64,000 bases of DNA from Lineus longissimus (taxonomy: Eukaryota > Nemertea > Pilidiophora > Heteronemertea > Lineidae): the NCBI RefSeq assembly GCF_910592395.1, contig NC_088310.1, forward strand, positions 14,951,501 through 15,015,500, in the 5' to 3' direction. The notes under the pieces were generated by a model. The model did not search any database and was not told where the DNA came from. It saw nothing but the letters and a program-made list of their open reading frames with translations. A program made the translations under genes and the position numbers. Below are positions 46,771-58,070 of the stretch, one piece after another (position 1 is the stretch's first letter; each line of letters opens with the position of its first letter).

Positions 46771-47453
46771 ATCGCATAATTGATGCTGTTCCAGTAACAG
46801 GGTCAACAGCTTGCCCACTGATCTTCTGTGTAAATTGCTAGCAGGCAATCGCCTTGGAAACGGCAAAAACTTAAAAGATCAAGGAGATGACAACGGCGAA
46901 AATAGTATAGACCACGCTTCACCTCTGTAGTGAGTAAATGGGAAAACCAACCTCAGCTGTTCACGTGCATGTCTATTGTCAGACCAACTAGTCCAGTCAA
47001 CAGCCATATTATTGTGGATGTTATTTGAGAGCCTCCACAAAATTTCATAAACAGCCACAGAGAAGATATTATCGTATTTATGCGCTTATAAGCGCACTGC
47101 GCTTATATTCGAGGTGCGCTTATAGCCACAATTTCATATCTATAGGCTAAATAACGCGCGCAATGAACATATTAACACACCGAACACACCAGAGCGGGGG
47201 CATACATTCGCAATTTGCCCCAATTGCGTTATATATTTCTAGTTAGGCAACAAAGGTTGTGCAATACAGGGTGCGTTCAATTTCTTTATAAGGCGATGTG
47301 AAAGACTGTAAGAAACAATTGGTATCATTGGTCTTGGTGTTCATGAGGTCTTAATGGATGGTGATGATATGGTACCGATGGTCCCTGTGGAGGATAACAA
47401 CCGTCCGGCCGTCAACTTTTTGCCTTGTCAGCACTTTACTTTCTTCTTTTTTT

Positions 47454-49624
47454 AGCTCAGCTGACAAAGTCAGCGGATCTAGTCAAATAGCTATTCGATT
47501 GGTGTCCGTCCTTCCATCCTTCCTTCCATCCATCTAGCCATCTGTAGACAAAGTTGGGCATTTTGTAATCATACAACCGAGGCACTTCAAATCTAGTCTT
47601 GCTTATAAACACCGCAGAAAATGTTGCTTACGGAAAAAAATTTGGGCGATTCGACTCAAATTCAGCTGCCCAGGGGGCAAAATGCGTTAATGAAAAAACA
47701 ATTTTTTGACGCTCTTATTCCAGCAGATAAAAGCTTGAAATAAAGTTGAAAAGGTCTTCATGATACAGAAGTTTTGATATAAAATAGATTAGTGTCGATT
47801 TATATCACCAGTTGGCCGTAGTGAGCAAAACTGTTGTTTGACCCCGGATGACCCCGCTTTAAATTTCCCGCCGAGGTTACCTGGAGTACTATCATCAAGA
47901 AAATGGCGGTGATCTTTTTATTTCTACCGGAGCGATGATTTTGTAAGTGACAAATTTTTTTTTTAAGCCTTTACGGAAACGTATTTTGGTACGAAACTTC
48001 ACACGTATAGAAAAGATCAACGAGAATGTGTTCAAATGCCCTCATAACGATGAGTTCAACAGAATTTGGTCAAATCAACCTTCGAATGGAGTGAACTTTC
48101 TTTGCGAAATTGAAGCGACGACCTCATTATTTATCGTAATTTATGCAGATCTGAGTCCAGCTGATGGGCGATGTTTTGATTTGTGTTCAAACTATTGGAA
48201 ACTTCGGAAATTAGTTCTATTAGTTCTACTATTCTGCAGGAGTATATTATAGCCATTGATGTTTACAGCTAAAAGCACGAAAACTTTGTTCAGGTTTCTC
48301 GTCCAATCACGTGACCTCTCCAACACTCGATAATGCACTCTTTTCGTCCACGTTTTAGGCCAATCTTCGGCCTGAACATGAAATCTAATAAGCGCAGTAC
48401 TTAAATCAGATGTTTCTCTCCCCTTGAAAACATTCCTGGGTAAAATCCATTGAGATTAGCCGAGTTAATCCACTTTTTCCGTGCCTAAAATCTCTGCCGC
48501 TGAATTCTATAAATAGAAACTATTAACATCGCGGCAGTTTGGTTCCCATTGTGCGCCCTCCCACTTCACACCATGTCAGGAACTTTTACGGAGAGAGAGG
48601 GCGTGCGGTAAGAAAAATGGCCAAAATGACGTCACGTTTTCCTGGCAATGTCTCTTGCCAGACCAGTCAAGCATTGGGAAAGCATCTTTAATTCAGACAA
48701 CGTTAGAACTAGAAAAACGAATATGTTAATTTGCAAAATTAAAAGCAGATTTCACCACTAACCAGCCAAATCGGAATACGACAGCGCAAAATGTTCTCGC
48801 TTTCCTCCTGCTAAAAAACCTTGTTCCCGCACTCCTATTTTAATTTATCCCAAGGAATATGATATTATGATCTGTTTTCACTTTTTTGTAATTAAATGGT
48901 ATTCATATAATGAGATCAATAGTAGTGTCCGTGTCAGATCCCATCATGGAGGTATAAATAATTATTTATACCTCCATGATCCCATCGTTCAACTAGTCTT
49001 CTCTCCCCAGGTGCCTCACACGGACCTTCACGTCCCCATACTCAAGACCAACTCTCAAAACAACCCTGGAGTCATGAGTATACAGGTGCTCCTGTGAAAT
49101 CTCAGTTCTAGTTTATTAATCAAACTTTATCGAGGGTTACCCGGTTATCGAATCGAATGGATGTGTCGATCGTCAGGGCGGATTGATATGTGGTTAGGTT
49201 GTGCGTCCAAGGCGATTAGGTCATTCAGTTAGTTTGAGAAAGATCATGATCATGAAGATGCGTGTTGTGTTATCATAACTGGAAAATAAGTTGAAGTTAT
49301 TATTAGTACTACGATTCTTACATGAGTAAAAAGTAGACGTTTTAAGCAACACAATAATGTTACTCCCATTTTTTCTGTAAAGCTACTGATACAACATACT
49401 GAACTAGGGATATCTTCCGTTGCCTCCTGTAATATTTACATACCATGGCTGATTAGTTCAATCATATTTCATCCAGCTGGCAGCTCTGCATTGGAAATAT
49501 TAGTGGTATAACGTGTTCTCTTGACCTTCAAACAGTAGTATAAAGCCGATATTTACTACTTTATACCCTCAGTCCTATGTTATTAGGTCATCCAGCTGAG
49601 CGCCAGGCCCTTGGGCCTCTTGTT
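47454..49624 (+). mobile_element. Hairpin-ended element family B, copy 4
   Basis: AGCTCAGCTGACAAAGTCAG starts after TTTTTTT at 47454, and the end at 49624 is GAGCGCC, AGGCCC-TT-GGGCCT, CTTGTT. It is 2171 bp. It shares nearly all segments with the 28622 copy in the same order but lacks about 1.2 kb of it (the part at about 30540-31770). The FKCPHNDEFN open frame recurs at 48028-48170 with an N-terminal frame change. Confidence 0.82.
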
Positions 49625-49754
49625 GACGGATTATTTTCATCTTCCTTATGTGCATGTATGGGCCCAAAATCTAGGCCGAGTTCGTTTTTGAGCGCATTTC
49701 GATTCCTAATTGGCCACCGGGGGATTTTTGTAAAAAATTTAAATGGCTGTTTAT

Positions 49755-50520
49755 TATATCCGCACATTCGGAGAAAGTTCGGATGTATTGTTTTTATCCG
49801 GATTCTCCGTCCGTTCGACCGTCTGGCTGGCCGTCCGTCTGTATGTCACACTCTTGTCACACACCGACTGACGGCCATTTTGTTGTAAAACTTGGAAATG
49901 CCTTGTGACCTCTCTACATTCTGAAGGAGATCACCTGGACATTTCATATTTGGTGTGCACATGTATGGGGTGAATATCAAGGTCAAGTTTGATAATTGCT
50001 GATTTCGCATTCAAGATGGCTGACCTCTCTACATTCTGAACGAGTTCACTTAGACATTTCATATTAAGTGTGCACGTGTATGGGATGAATATCAAGGCCA
50101 AGTTCGATAATGGCTGATTTTGCACTCAAGATGGCCGACTGGTGACCATTTTGTTGTAAAACTTGGAAATGCCTTTTGATCTCTCTACATTCTGAACGAG
50201 TTCATTTCATATTTGGTGTGCACGTATGGGTTGATTATCAAAGTCAAGTTCGATAATGGCTGATTTCGCATTCAAGATGGGCGACTGCCGGCCGTTTTGT
50301 TGTTAAACTTGGAAATGCCTTGTGACCTCTCTACATTCTGAACGAGTTCACGTAGACATTTCTCGCTATAGAAATAGACTACCCAAAATAATAATAAAAG
50401 CGAATCCAATCATCAGCTTCCTTCTTTACTATTCTAGCCTATTCCATTCCATAACACTACAATCAACCTGATTTCTCCAAAGTGCGGATATACTAGCGTT
50501 TGCCTCAAACGCGGTACCTC
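49755..50520 (+). mobile_element. Hairpin-ended element family D
   Basis: It starts at TATATCCGCACATTCGGAG then AAAGTTCGGATG (imperfect palindrome). The body has tandem units with ACCTCTCTACATTCTGAACG, CATTTCATATT and AAGATGGC at spacings of 114, 156 and 146 bp. At 50482 GTGCGGATATA repeats the start in inverted form, followed by a perfect hairpin GCGTTTG-CCT-CAAACGC at 50496-50512. It is non-coding. Confidence 0.7.
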
Positions 50521-50995
50521 TAGTTACTCATGCTTTGCTAGAGTGCTCCATTTTTGGCCTACCTATGTCATGTATCCTCTGACACTGAATTTCGGTCTGA
50601 TCTAATTTTTTGCGTGGTCACCAGGGGGCTAGAAGTGGAAATCTAAAAAATGTGTGATATCTCTCCTAGACCTAAAAAATGCTGTGTTCCGGGTCAATTC
50701 AAATATAAATTTTAGGGTCGCACGGTCGGAAGATTATTATTATTTTTTTCTCAATATATATTTGAAATTCACACTCAAATACTGTTTGTTGCTTCCAACA
50801 TATACTGTTTGCAGTATTGAGGAATTATTGATGTGCTTCAGACTTGTTGTATTGTGGAACTTTACACGAAACAAACTAGCAGAACCAGCCGTGACAAGTG
50901 ATGCTGCTGCCATTTTGATTTCAGTGACGACAGTTTTCTTCCTCCACCGAGGTGGAGAGCTCCAAGATTGCCGCGCCCATGGGTTTTGGCATTCA
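50521..50995. other. Unassigned spacer
   Basis: An open frame at 50654-51133 runs on into the neighbouring MITE and has no recognisable domain. Nothing else was seen. Confidence 0.4.
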
Positions 50996-51449
50996 GAGAC
51001 AAGACCACTAATGAATATTCATAGGTTGGAGGGTCGAGGCCTATCAATTAGACGAGTACATGTTTTTTACTCTCAAGTACATATTTGGAGAGGTATTGAA
51101 AAAATATTTGCTGTGGCAAGTCTACAGATATAAATAAATTGTTTGGTAAAAAAAATAATTTTGAATTTCGACAACCTGGCCATAGGGGGGGGGGGGGGGG
51201 GGTGGTTCAAATTTGGAGTGAAAATGGCCGATATGGGTAAAAATGTCCACTTGTGTCAAACTTGTCAATTTAAAAAAAAATTTCCGTGGTCAATCACCAA
51301 TTTAAATCGCACCAGTTACTCGCAAGACTTACCCGTATATCATATCCGAATTTCAGTTTCACTACTTGACGCATTCTTTGATGCGTCGCGGTCAAACATT
51401 GACAATTTAACTGCTAAAAGGCTTAAAAAATCAATTGTGGTTTTGTCTC
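50996..51449. mobile_element. MITE with GAGACAAGACCAC ends, second full copy
   Basis: The left end is GAGACAAGACCAC and the right end is GTGGTTTTGTCTC (one mismatch), 454 bp. It is in the opposite orientation to 19530-19972 and clearly homologous. GGCATT occurs just outside on both sides (50988 and 51454), a candidate target duplication. A poly-G tract of about 17 lies inside at 51185. A partial third copy lies at about 51985-52320. Confidence 0.75.
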
Positions 51450-51599
51450 TTCAGGCATTGGGAGGAATAAAACCAAAGACGGACACAGTGTTTTGGCAAA
51501 GTTTTATTATTTTCTCACATTTGAAAAGTATTTTAGGGTTCGGGCTTTTCGGTAGGGTTGGTCGTGCGACCCGAAGGACAGCATTTTTTTTGGGGCCTT

Positions 51600-52330
51600 A
51601 AGAGTGACTCGTTTTTGATGAAAATTTATGGTAGGTTCTCCTCCCAAGGATACATAACATAGCATTTTAGTTTTTTTGAATTGACCTAATTTTCAAGGTG
51701 ACATGGGTCAAATTGCGTAAATTGGCCGTTTGAGTGTAACTATGGCAGGTTTCTTAACCGATAAAGCTATGAACTTGAAATTTGGTACACATGACTCCCT
51801 CCATTAAATATCCTCAGATGCCGAATATTGATCTGATTTGATTCTCGACTCGGCCACTAGGAGGCCAAAACTAAAAAAGGTAAAAAGTGCAATATCTCAC
51901 CTATTAGTGACTTGTTTTCAATGATATTTTTATGGTAGGTACTCAAAGCAACAATACACATGTCGTACCGACTTTGGTTTGACCTGCAAGTAAATGGTGA
52001 ATGTAAATGGTGAAAACTGAACTGTTAGTTGACCACGGAAATTTTTTTGATAATCGACAAGTTGGACAGACGTTGATATTTCCACTCTTGAGCCAACTGG
52101 CAGAAAAAAATCAAAACACTGCCCCTATCGCCAAATTAGCAAAATTCAAAATTAATTTTTTCATCAAATAATTTCTTTATATTTGTAGACTTGCCACAGC
52201 AAATATTATTTCAATACCTCTACAAGTATGTACTTTGATAGTTAAAAATATGCACGTGTCTAATTGATAGGTCTGGAACCTCCAACCTATATTCAATGGT
52301 GGTGTTGTCTTATGTTGATTTTGGGTGAGG
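51600..52330 (+). repeat. Family A-like module and partial MITE
   Basis: 51600-51985 contains the family A phrases GGTAGGT, TTTTCAAGGT, GTGTAACTATGGCA and TTGGTACACATG, as at 12600-13400. 51985-52320 matches the GAGACAAGACCAC MITE interior. No gene was seen. Confidence 0.6.
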
Positions 52331-52649
52331 TGTTATTCTTAGTTTGCCCACAAGGTGACTTTTTCTGAAAAACTTAAAACTAGTCTAGCTCCTATATCCA
52401 TTGAGCTAAGATGTTCATTTTTTTACCGAAGGTGCAGCTACTAAAGGTACATCAAGCTTTTGATTTTAATGAATTTCAAAACATCGCCCTCCCGCCCCCG
52501 AATTCCTACTGCCAAGTTGGTACAGTGCCTTTGGCACTATTTTTGTTGTCTGTTTTGTCTGGCTCCTGATGCTTCAAGAAAGTAACACTGTTTCATAGAT
52601 TATTATTATTGTCTGTTTTATCTGGTTCCTCTGGGGAGGTTATACGCAA

Positions 52650-53262
52650 CTGTGGCATCCGTCGTCGTCGTTTGTCGCCAGGTGGCCGTCTTGAAAACGA
52701 AACAAACTCGGATTGAAACCCAATTTCATGTGATTGTATTTCAATGTACTTTCTACAACATCACTGATTTTCAGTCAAATCCATCTACCAATATGGCTGC
52801 CAGGCAGCCGTCTTGAAAATTAAATCCTAAATTTTGTCCTATTACATTGAAACTAATGATCGGATTGCAACCAAACTGTATGTGATTATGTATCCATGTA
52901 CTCTTATCAATATCCCTAATTTTCAGTCAAATCCCATGACAAATATGGCCGCCAGGTTGCCATCTTGAAAATCCAACAAAGTCCTATTATTCCTAAGCTG
53001 TTGAACAGATGTCAACCAATTTCCATGTGACATGCACACTCTTCAATAACCCTGAAATTCAGTCAACTTTATAACCAAAATGCTATACTTAGATGGTACC
53101 GGTAACTTTCTTTTGTGCCATTGAGGAGAGAAGAATAATATTATTCAATGGAATCAAAACTGGTGAAACTAGGCAGAAACTGTTCTTCCCATATCCACTG
53201 CAAATGACATGCATTACATTACCCGAGGTGAGCACATGGTCCCTGGACCATTTCATTTTATG
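52650..53262 (+). repeat. Family A-type element with the ATGGCCGCCAGG array
   Basis: It begins near GGGGAGGTTATACGCAACTG with a short CGTCGT run. Units matching 5590-6030 follow (GTCTTGAAAA at 52688 and 52810, ATCTTGAAAA at 52962). It ends GAGGTGAGCACATGGTCCCT then GGACCATTTCATTTT, whose hairpin is ATGGTCC-CT-GGACCAT. It shares the family A end design with a different body. Confidence 0.65.
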
Positions 53263-54577
53263 GTGATGCACGAAAGGTTGGTATAAAAATGCAGGTTGCA
53301 GGTTAATTTACAGGTAATAGTTTAGGTAAAGGGTTAGTTTCCAACCTGAAAAATTTATAGCAAAGTGCAGGTGAACCTTTAACCAAAGCAGTGCTGATAC
53401 CAAACCGTTGCTGCTAGATGCAAGACAAATACAAGGTTGTTTTTTCCAAAGTGGATTGATTGAGTGATTGGTTGTGGTAGTCATGAGTTGCGTCATTCTT
53501 ACAGAGGCGGAAAAACGTGACTTTGACATGTTATATCATAAAAGGGTGAGAGGCGCTATATCTCTTGGCAAGTCATACCTCCATGACCTTACAACTTGGT
53601 ATCTGGTGTATTATGCCAAAATGCGTATTTTCGCGTTGGCTATGTGGAATGTAAATAATTCGCCAATCCAGAGACTTAGGAAATATTGGGTCATCGCTAA
53701 CGCAGTGCAGACCCTTATTGTCAGTTTTTCCGTGGATATGTCTGTGGCAGCATATGCCTAGCAACGGCCATTTTTACTTAGAAAAAACACTTTTAATAAT
53801 TTTTTTTGAAATTCGCTTCCTACGAATTGTGCAATTTTCAGCAAAATCGGAGTAAAAGTGTAGGCAGGAAATTATTTGTTTCAGCTCAACGGTTTTGGTC
53901 GATCGGGAATGCTATGCAAAACACCATTCTGTATACGTGACCACGCACACGAAAACATGCCCCAATAAAATGGCTTATTGCACCCAACAAAACCACAGAC
54001 AATCAAATATCTCACGGGTATCACGTAACTAAGACTCTTATTAGATACATACTTCTGTATCTCTCCGTGTCGTTGTGTTATTATTTCATAATCACCGATG
54101 GAAGTTATGAATTTTCGCTAAATGTCAGTGTGCGATCGCCATTTCCTGTCGTGTTTACAACTTGTCAGAGGCGGAGCGTAACTCAAAAATTGGCATCCGG
54201 AGTATGTATATTCAAGCTGACGGCGCCGCCTTATTCTTTCTATCAGAATATACCCGTGGCGCAGGCTGTTCGAGGTATAAAAATCGGATTGTGTGGGTGC
54301 TGGTATGTTGTGGGTTTGGTGTAAATGGGGTGCTGGTTTGTGAGTAAAATCTCCGGGCGTTATCTATATTTACGTCAATGGCGACAGAGGTATATTGATA
54401 TTGATAGATGATATGTTACTCAGAGTCATAAAATTTCCACTGTTTTTCTGTGTAAAATGTCTCCAGTGTTGTTGTTGTTGCTAACTGTAAACTATGATGC
54501 GGCCTTACTGGAATCCCCTACTTACTTATACTTCTAACAACAACAACACACAACTGCTGCAACTACCAACTGGAAGA
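53263..54577. other. No gene recognised
   Basis: Open frames at 53468-53761 and 54067-54324 lack recognisable motifs or splice context. Confidence 0.4.
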
Positions 54578-55623
54578 CATTTTTTCCTGCACCTTAGAGG
54601 CATAGTCGATTAATATTCATACTAATTTATATTCATGACGTGATTCTCAATTTTCATTGGTTCTTCCAAATAAGGCTCGACGAATGAGCATCGATGATAA
54701 GTCTTCCGGCAACAAAAACAGGTGCTTAGCGCAATGACAGTTCAGAAACATTTAGTACAGGGTAAACCGTAATGAATGTAACAAAATGAATGTTTTGGAT
54801 TGTATATTATGGTCCGTATATCATGGTCCATTGGTCCAGGGCCATTATGAGGGGGGGGGGGGCAAACCCCTCTTTTCCCAAATCTGCATGGAAAACATGA
54901 GGTCTCAGGGAGGGGGGGGGGGGCAGTTCTTAGCCCACACGGGGGGGCTGGTGGTGCGAGTGGCGATGTGATGATCAATTCTGTTCTGGATGGACAAATA
55001 ATTGGAAAACTTGCCCTTTCAATTAGTTGAACAGGACGTCATCATAGGCTACATGTTGCCAGTAGGCATAATGTGGAAGAGAAGTGATATAAAAAAAGTA
55101 TGTAGCCTAGGCCTGCCCTAGGCCTAGCCTAGCTAGTATATAGCCTAAACATGAGATTTTCTCCGCTAGGCCTACATGAAGCCTACCTATCTGGCTGTAA
55201 CATGCACATCATCATGACAATTGTCATAGCCAGCCTCCCTACACTGCATGAAAGTAGTCATCATACATACAGATGTCACACAGGACCACAGGCATGTACA
55301 TCATGTTCACGGTCTATACTACATACCTTTCTGACTTGTATGTTGGCCGAAATGATGGTCTAGTGCTTCGTGCCACACACTGAACTTGCATGCATTGGCA
55401 ATTTCATACGACCGTATGACCTCCTTCATTCGATCTTTATCTTCAGAATACTCATAAACTTGAATAAGACCATGATATAAAGAAATATCATGATCCCAAT
55501 AGGCCTGCCACTGAGGCTGAATGACAGGCTCTTCCGCCATTTTGAACTCCCGCGAAAAATGTGACAGATAAACAGTGCCACTATGTCACGTGACTATGCC
55601 TCTAAGGTGCAGGAAAAAATGCC
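54578..55623. mobile_element. TIR element of about 1.05 kb with a minus-strand exon
   Basis: CATTTTTTCCTGCACCTTAG plus AGGCATAGTC at 54578-54607 appears inverted at 55594-55623, a near-perfect 30-bp TIR. The interior includes a G-run segment (54850-54930) and one good candidate exon on the minus strand. No target duplication was identified. Confidence 0.7.
55325..55540 (-). CDS. Candidate first exon of an unrecognised protein
   Basis: It starts MAEEPVIQPQWQAYWDHDIS and continues LYHGLIQVYEYSEDKDRM, VIRSYEIANACKFSVWHEAL, DHHFGQHTSQK to a good donor (G/GTATGT at about 55324). Composition is ordinary for a soluble alpha-helical protein, and the ATG sits about 80 bp inside the TIR element. No family was recognised and no second exon was located downstream on the minus strand. 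It may be the 5' part of a transposon protein or a captured gene fragment. Confidence 0.4.
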
Positions 55624-56775
55624 TACCGTGATCATGAAAACTGGACTACAAAATGCACGATATTGTCGCAATGACTTTATTCAAAGTACTCAAACATACC
55701 TATTAACCTCACTTGTGTAAAACTACATCATGTCAGTTGATAATGGATGACAGTAGAGGTAAAACCAGGCTTATTAAGGCGTTCAACGCTAAATGCAACT
55801 CGTCAATTATAATAGTAGAATATTGAATGTTAATGATTGTAAATTAGCAGGCGTGACCTATACATGTTCCAGACTCCATGTCACGTGGTTAGCACGTCTG
55901 CTGTGTCCAATATGCATGCCAAAGAAATCACAACAAATCAAATCTCAGGCTGCTTGTTGATTGGCTGCAGACTGAGTGAACAGGCAATATCCAAATCGCC
56001 TGCCGCGAAGTGTGTAGCCCTTCGCCAAATAATGCAGACAAACATTATCATAAAAGGGTATTAATTGACCGCATATGACGGATCTTTTTAATGGAATCTC
56101 AATTTCTAAACATTTTGAAATTTTCTATACAGAGAAAATGCAATATTTTTGCTGGATAAAGTATTACAATTTTCTTGTAATAGTGCTTAAACTTTGGGAC
56201 AAGGGTAATCCTTGGAGCATAGTAAAATGTGGAATGATTGGCCTGGCACGGCGAGGGTGTGCTGTGTCCAGGAAATGGCAGTAAATGGGTTGTTCTTGGG
56301 CCGGGTTTCTCTAGCGGACTGATATCCGAGTTCGTCACAATAAGCGATGATATAGGTCAGCTATCCAAGCGGCCACTATTGCCCAAAGACACAGTCCAAC
56401 ATAATTCACAGATCACAACACTACTGTTGTAAAAATGTTTGCGTCCACTACTCGCAGCGATCCGACAAATTCCTTCCCATGTTGTGATATCTTACAAGTC
56501 CTATCCAAGACGACGACCCATATTCGCCTAATGGCTTGTTGAGCGTAGTACCGATTCAAGGTTGCGGCAGTTTAGCCGCCATGAAGACAGAAACTACCGC
56601 TCTTATAAATAGCTCGTAGCACTGCGACTTTGCCAGGTTGCTCATTATACCTCTTACATCTTGGCTATCAGAAATGGCTGTTTCTCCAGCTTAGTACTGC
56701 GCCTCCTACCGCAGTGTAGTGTCGCACCAGGACAGGCGACCAGTCTCAGACATCATTAAGGAGATGTTACTACTG
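55624..56775. other. No gene recognised
   Basis: Short open frames only. The segment 56440-56600 is richer in GC with CGACGACC-type motifs, without a tRNA or other RNA gene that could be recognised. Confidence 0.4.
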
Positions 56776-56857
56776 GGTACAGGTGAAAAAGTTACTAGGT
56801 AAAAAAGGTACTAGGTAAAAAAGGTACAGGAAAAAGATACCAGGTAAAAAAGGTACA
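56776..56857 (+). repeat. GGTACTAGGTAAAAAA short tandem array (left arm)
   Basis: About four copies of a 16-17 bp unit related to GGTACTAGGTAAAAAAG. The inverted counterpart lies at 61990-62082, about 5.1 kb away. Confidence 0.75.
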
Positions 56858-57321
56858 TGTAGCTGATGTAGTAGTTAACCTAATCTGTGGGTGATTTTGG
56901 GTACTTTTAACTGGGAACTAAAAATCCAAAGCCATGTGTGGGCAGGAAAGGGAAAATTCTGACTTGCCAGACACTTTTGCAGCACTTGAAAGTTATAATA
57001 TAAACCTTAAAGGAATAGTACAGACCCAATTATTTTTCTGCTACTTCCAACCAAAATTAATTTTTTAGTACTTCTACAACAATATTTCACATACTGTGTC
57101 GAAATTACTGGCGTGACTCATGAAAAAAATCGAGTTCAAAAGTAGGAATTTTAGGCGATCGCTAAAACGCACTGCAATACACAGACGAAACGCCCTTGAT
57201 TTGTGTGACGTCACAAGAGGCAATCCTGCTTTGTGTAGTTGCCATTTTGCATTTGAATAGCTTACACGGTACATGAAAATCGTACGAATAATTCAATAAA
57301 TTTAGCGAATTGCCGTGAACG

Positions 57322-57864
57322 ATGGTGTTCAAATGTGTGTTATACGGATGTAGTAAGGGCCCGGAGAAGAATGTGAGATCGTTGCATGAATTTCCGAGCG
57401 ATACCGCGACTAGAAGAGTGTGGGAAAGGTTCGTGAACCGGACAAAGGATCGATGGAAGGGACCGTCCAAATCTTTCCGAATTTGCAGTGACCATTTCGA
57501 GAAAAGTGGCTTTGTAAATTTTATGGTATGGAACACTGGATGCGTATCCAAGTTAGAGATGAAGCCTGACCAATGCCCTAAAATATACCCTGAGGGAACC
57601 TGCTCTCCTTGGACATCACCGGCCACCACTTCAAGAATGGCGAAGATGCGTTTTCCCAAAATTCAAGCAAGGGGGATTCAGTGTTCAAAAGTCCAAACCA
57701 TCTGCCACCTATGGTATGTATTACTTGGTACATGCAATCCGGGCAGTCTAAGTCCTATTCATCAACTTGTATTGCCTGCATATGTTACTTTGCGTACATG
57801 TCAGCTGGTGAAGGAAAGAAAAGATAACAATGAATTCCTAGAATATAATGTATTTTTGCTTTGA
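57322..57864 (+). CDS. THAP-domain protein (C2CH zinc finger DNA-binding)
   Basis: The 180-codon frame begins MVFKCVLYGCSKGPEKN. THAP zinc ligands are Cys5, Cys10, Cys55 and His58 (RICSDHF). Also conserved are FP at 24-25, Trp34 and a closing QCPKIYP at 84-90 in place of AVPTIF. The domain binds specific DNA and is used by Kolobok and P-element-type transposases to recognise transposon ends. Residues after about 95 do not look conserved. In a second frame, LDITGHHFKNGEDAFSQNSS follows from 57609 to a possible donor (ATG/GTATGT at about 57714), so the true protein may frameshift or splice. It lies 311 bp inside the left end of the TTAA element. Confidence 0.8.
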   Translation: MVFKCVLYGCSKGPEKNVRSLHEFPSDTATRRVWERFVNRTKDRWKGPSKSFRICSDHFEKSGFVNFMVWNTGCVSKLEMKPDQCPKIYPEGTCSPWTSPATTSRMAKMRFPKIQARGIQCSKVQTICHLWYVLLGTCNPGSLSPIHQLVLPAYVTLRTCQLVKERKDNNEFLEYNVFLL

Positions 57865-58070
57865 ATTTGCAATGATCAATTTTTTTTTAAGGGTACCTCA
57901 GAACTCTGATAAGACTATGTGATGAAGTTGTCTGCGAGCCAACAAAATTTGGCAAAGTTCTAAATGGCATGTCCCACCACCACTGGCATCGAAGTATGTG
58001 CGTCCAAACTAGCAGCAAGCTATCGCCAATTGGACAAAGCGCTTCATTTCAATGTAAGTCCATTCTTCAG

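Larger units (their letters stand above)
45012..47238 (+). mobile_element. Hairpin-ended element family C, copy 2
   Basis: The 5' palindrome TGCCCCCGC / GTGGGGGCA (about 45016-45037) is followed by GGTGGTTTCCGGCCGCCGCC. A 145-bp tandem array follows, then a different repeat (46452-46770) and about 400 bp of unassigned sequence. The 3' end is AGCGGGGGCATA at about 47193 (half the palindrome), CATT, then a perfect hairpin CGCAATT-TGCCCC-AATTGCG at 47209-47228. No protein is encoded. Confidence 0.75.

Noticed and set aside
53468-53761. 97-codon frame MVVVVMSCVILTEAEKR
   Set aside because: No recognisable family, and the neighbouring sequence gives no gene context.
57890-58055. Plus-strand open stretch LRTLIRLCDEVVCEPTKF as a second THAP exon
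   Set aside because: There is an acceptor-like site and a GTAAGT donor, but its phase does not match either possible upstream donor, and it lies in the 3' flank of the minus-strand P2RX7_C gene.
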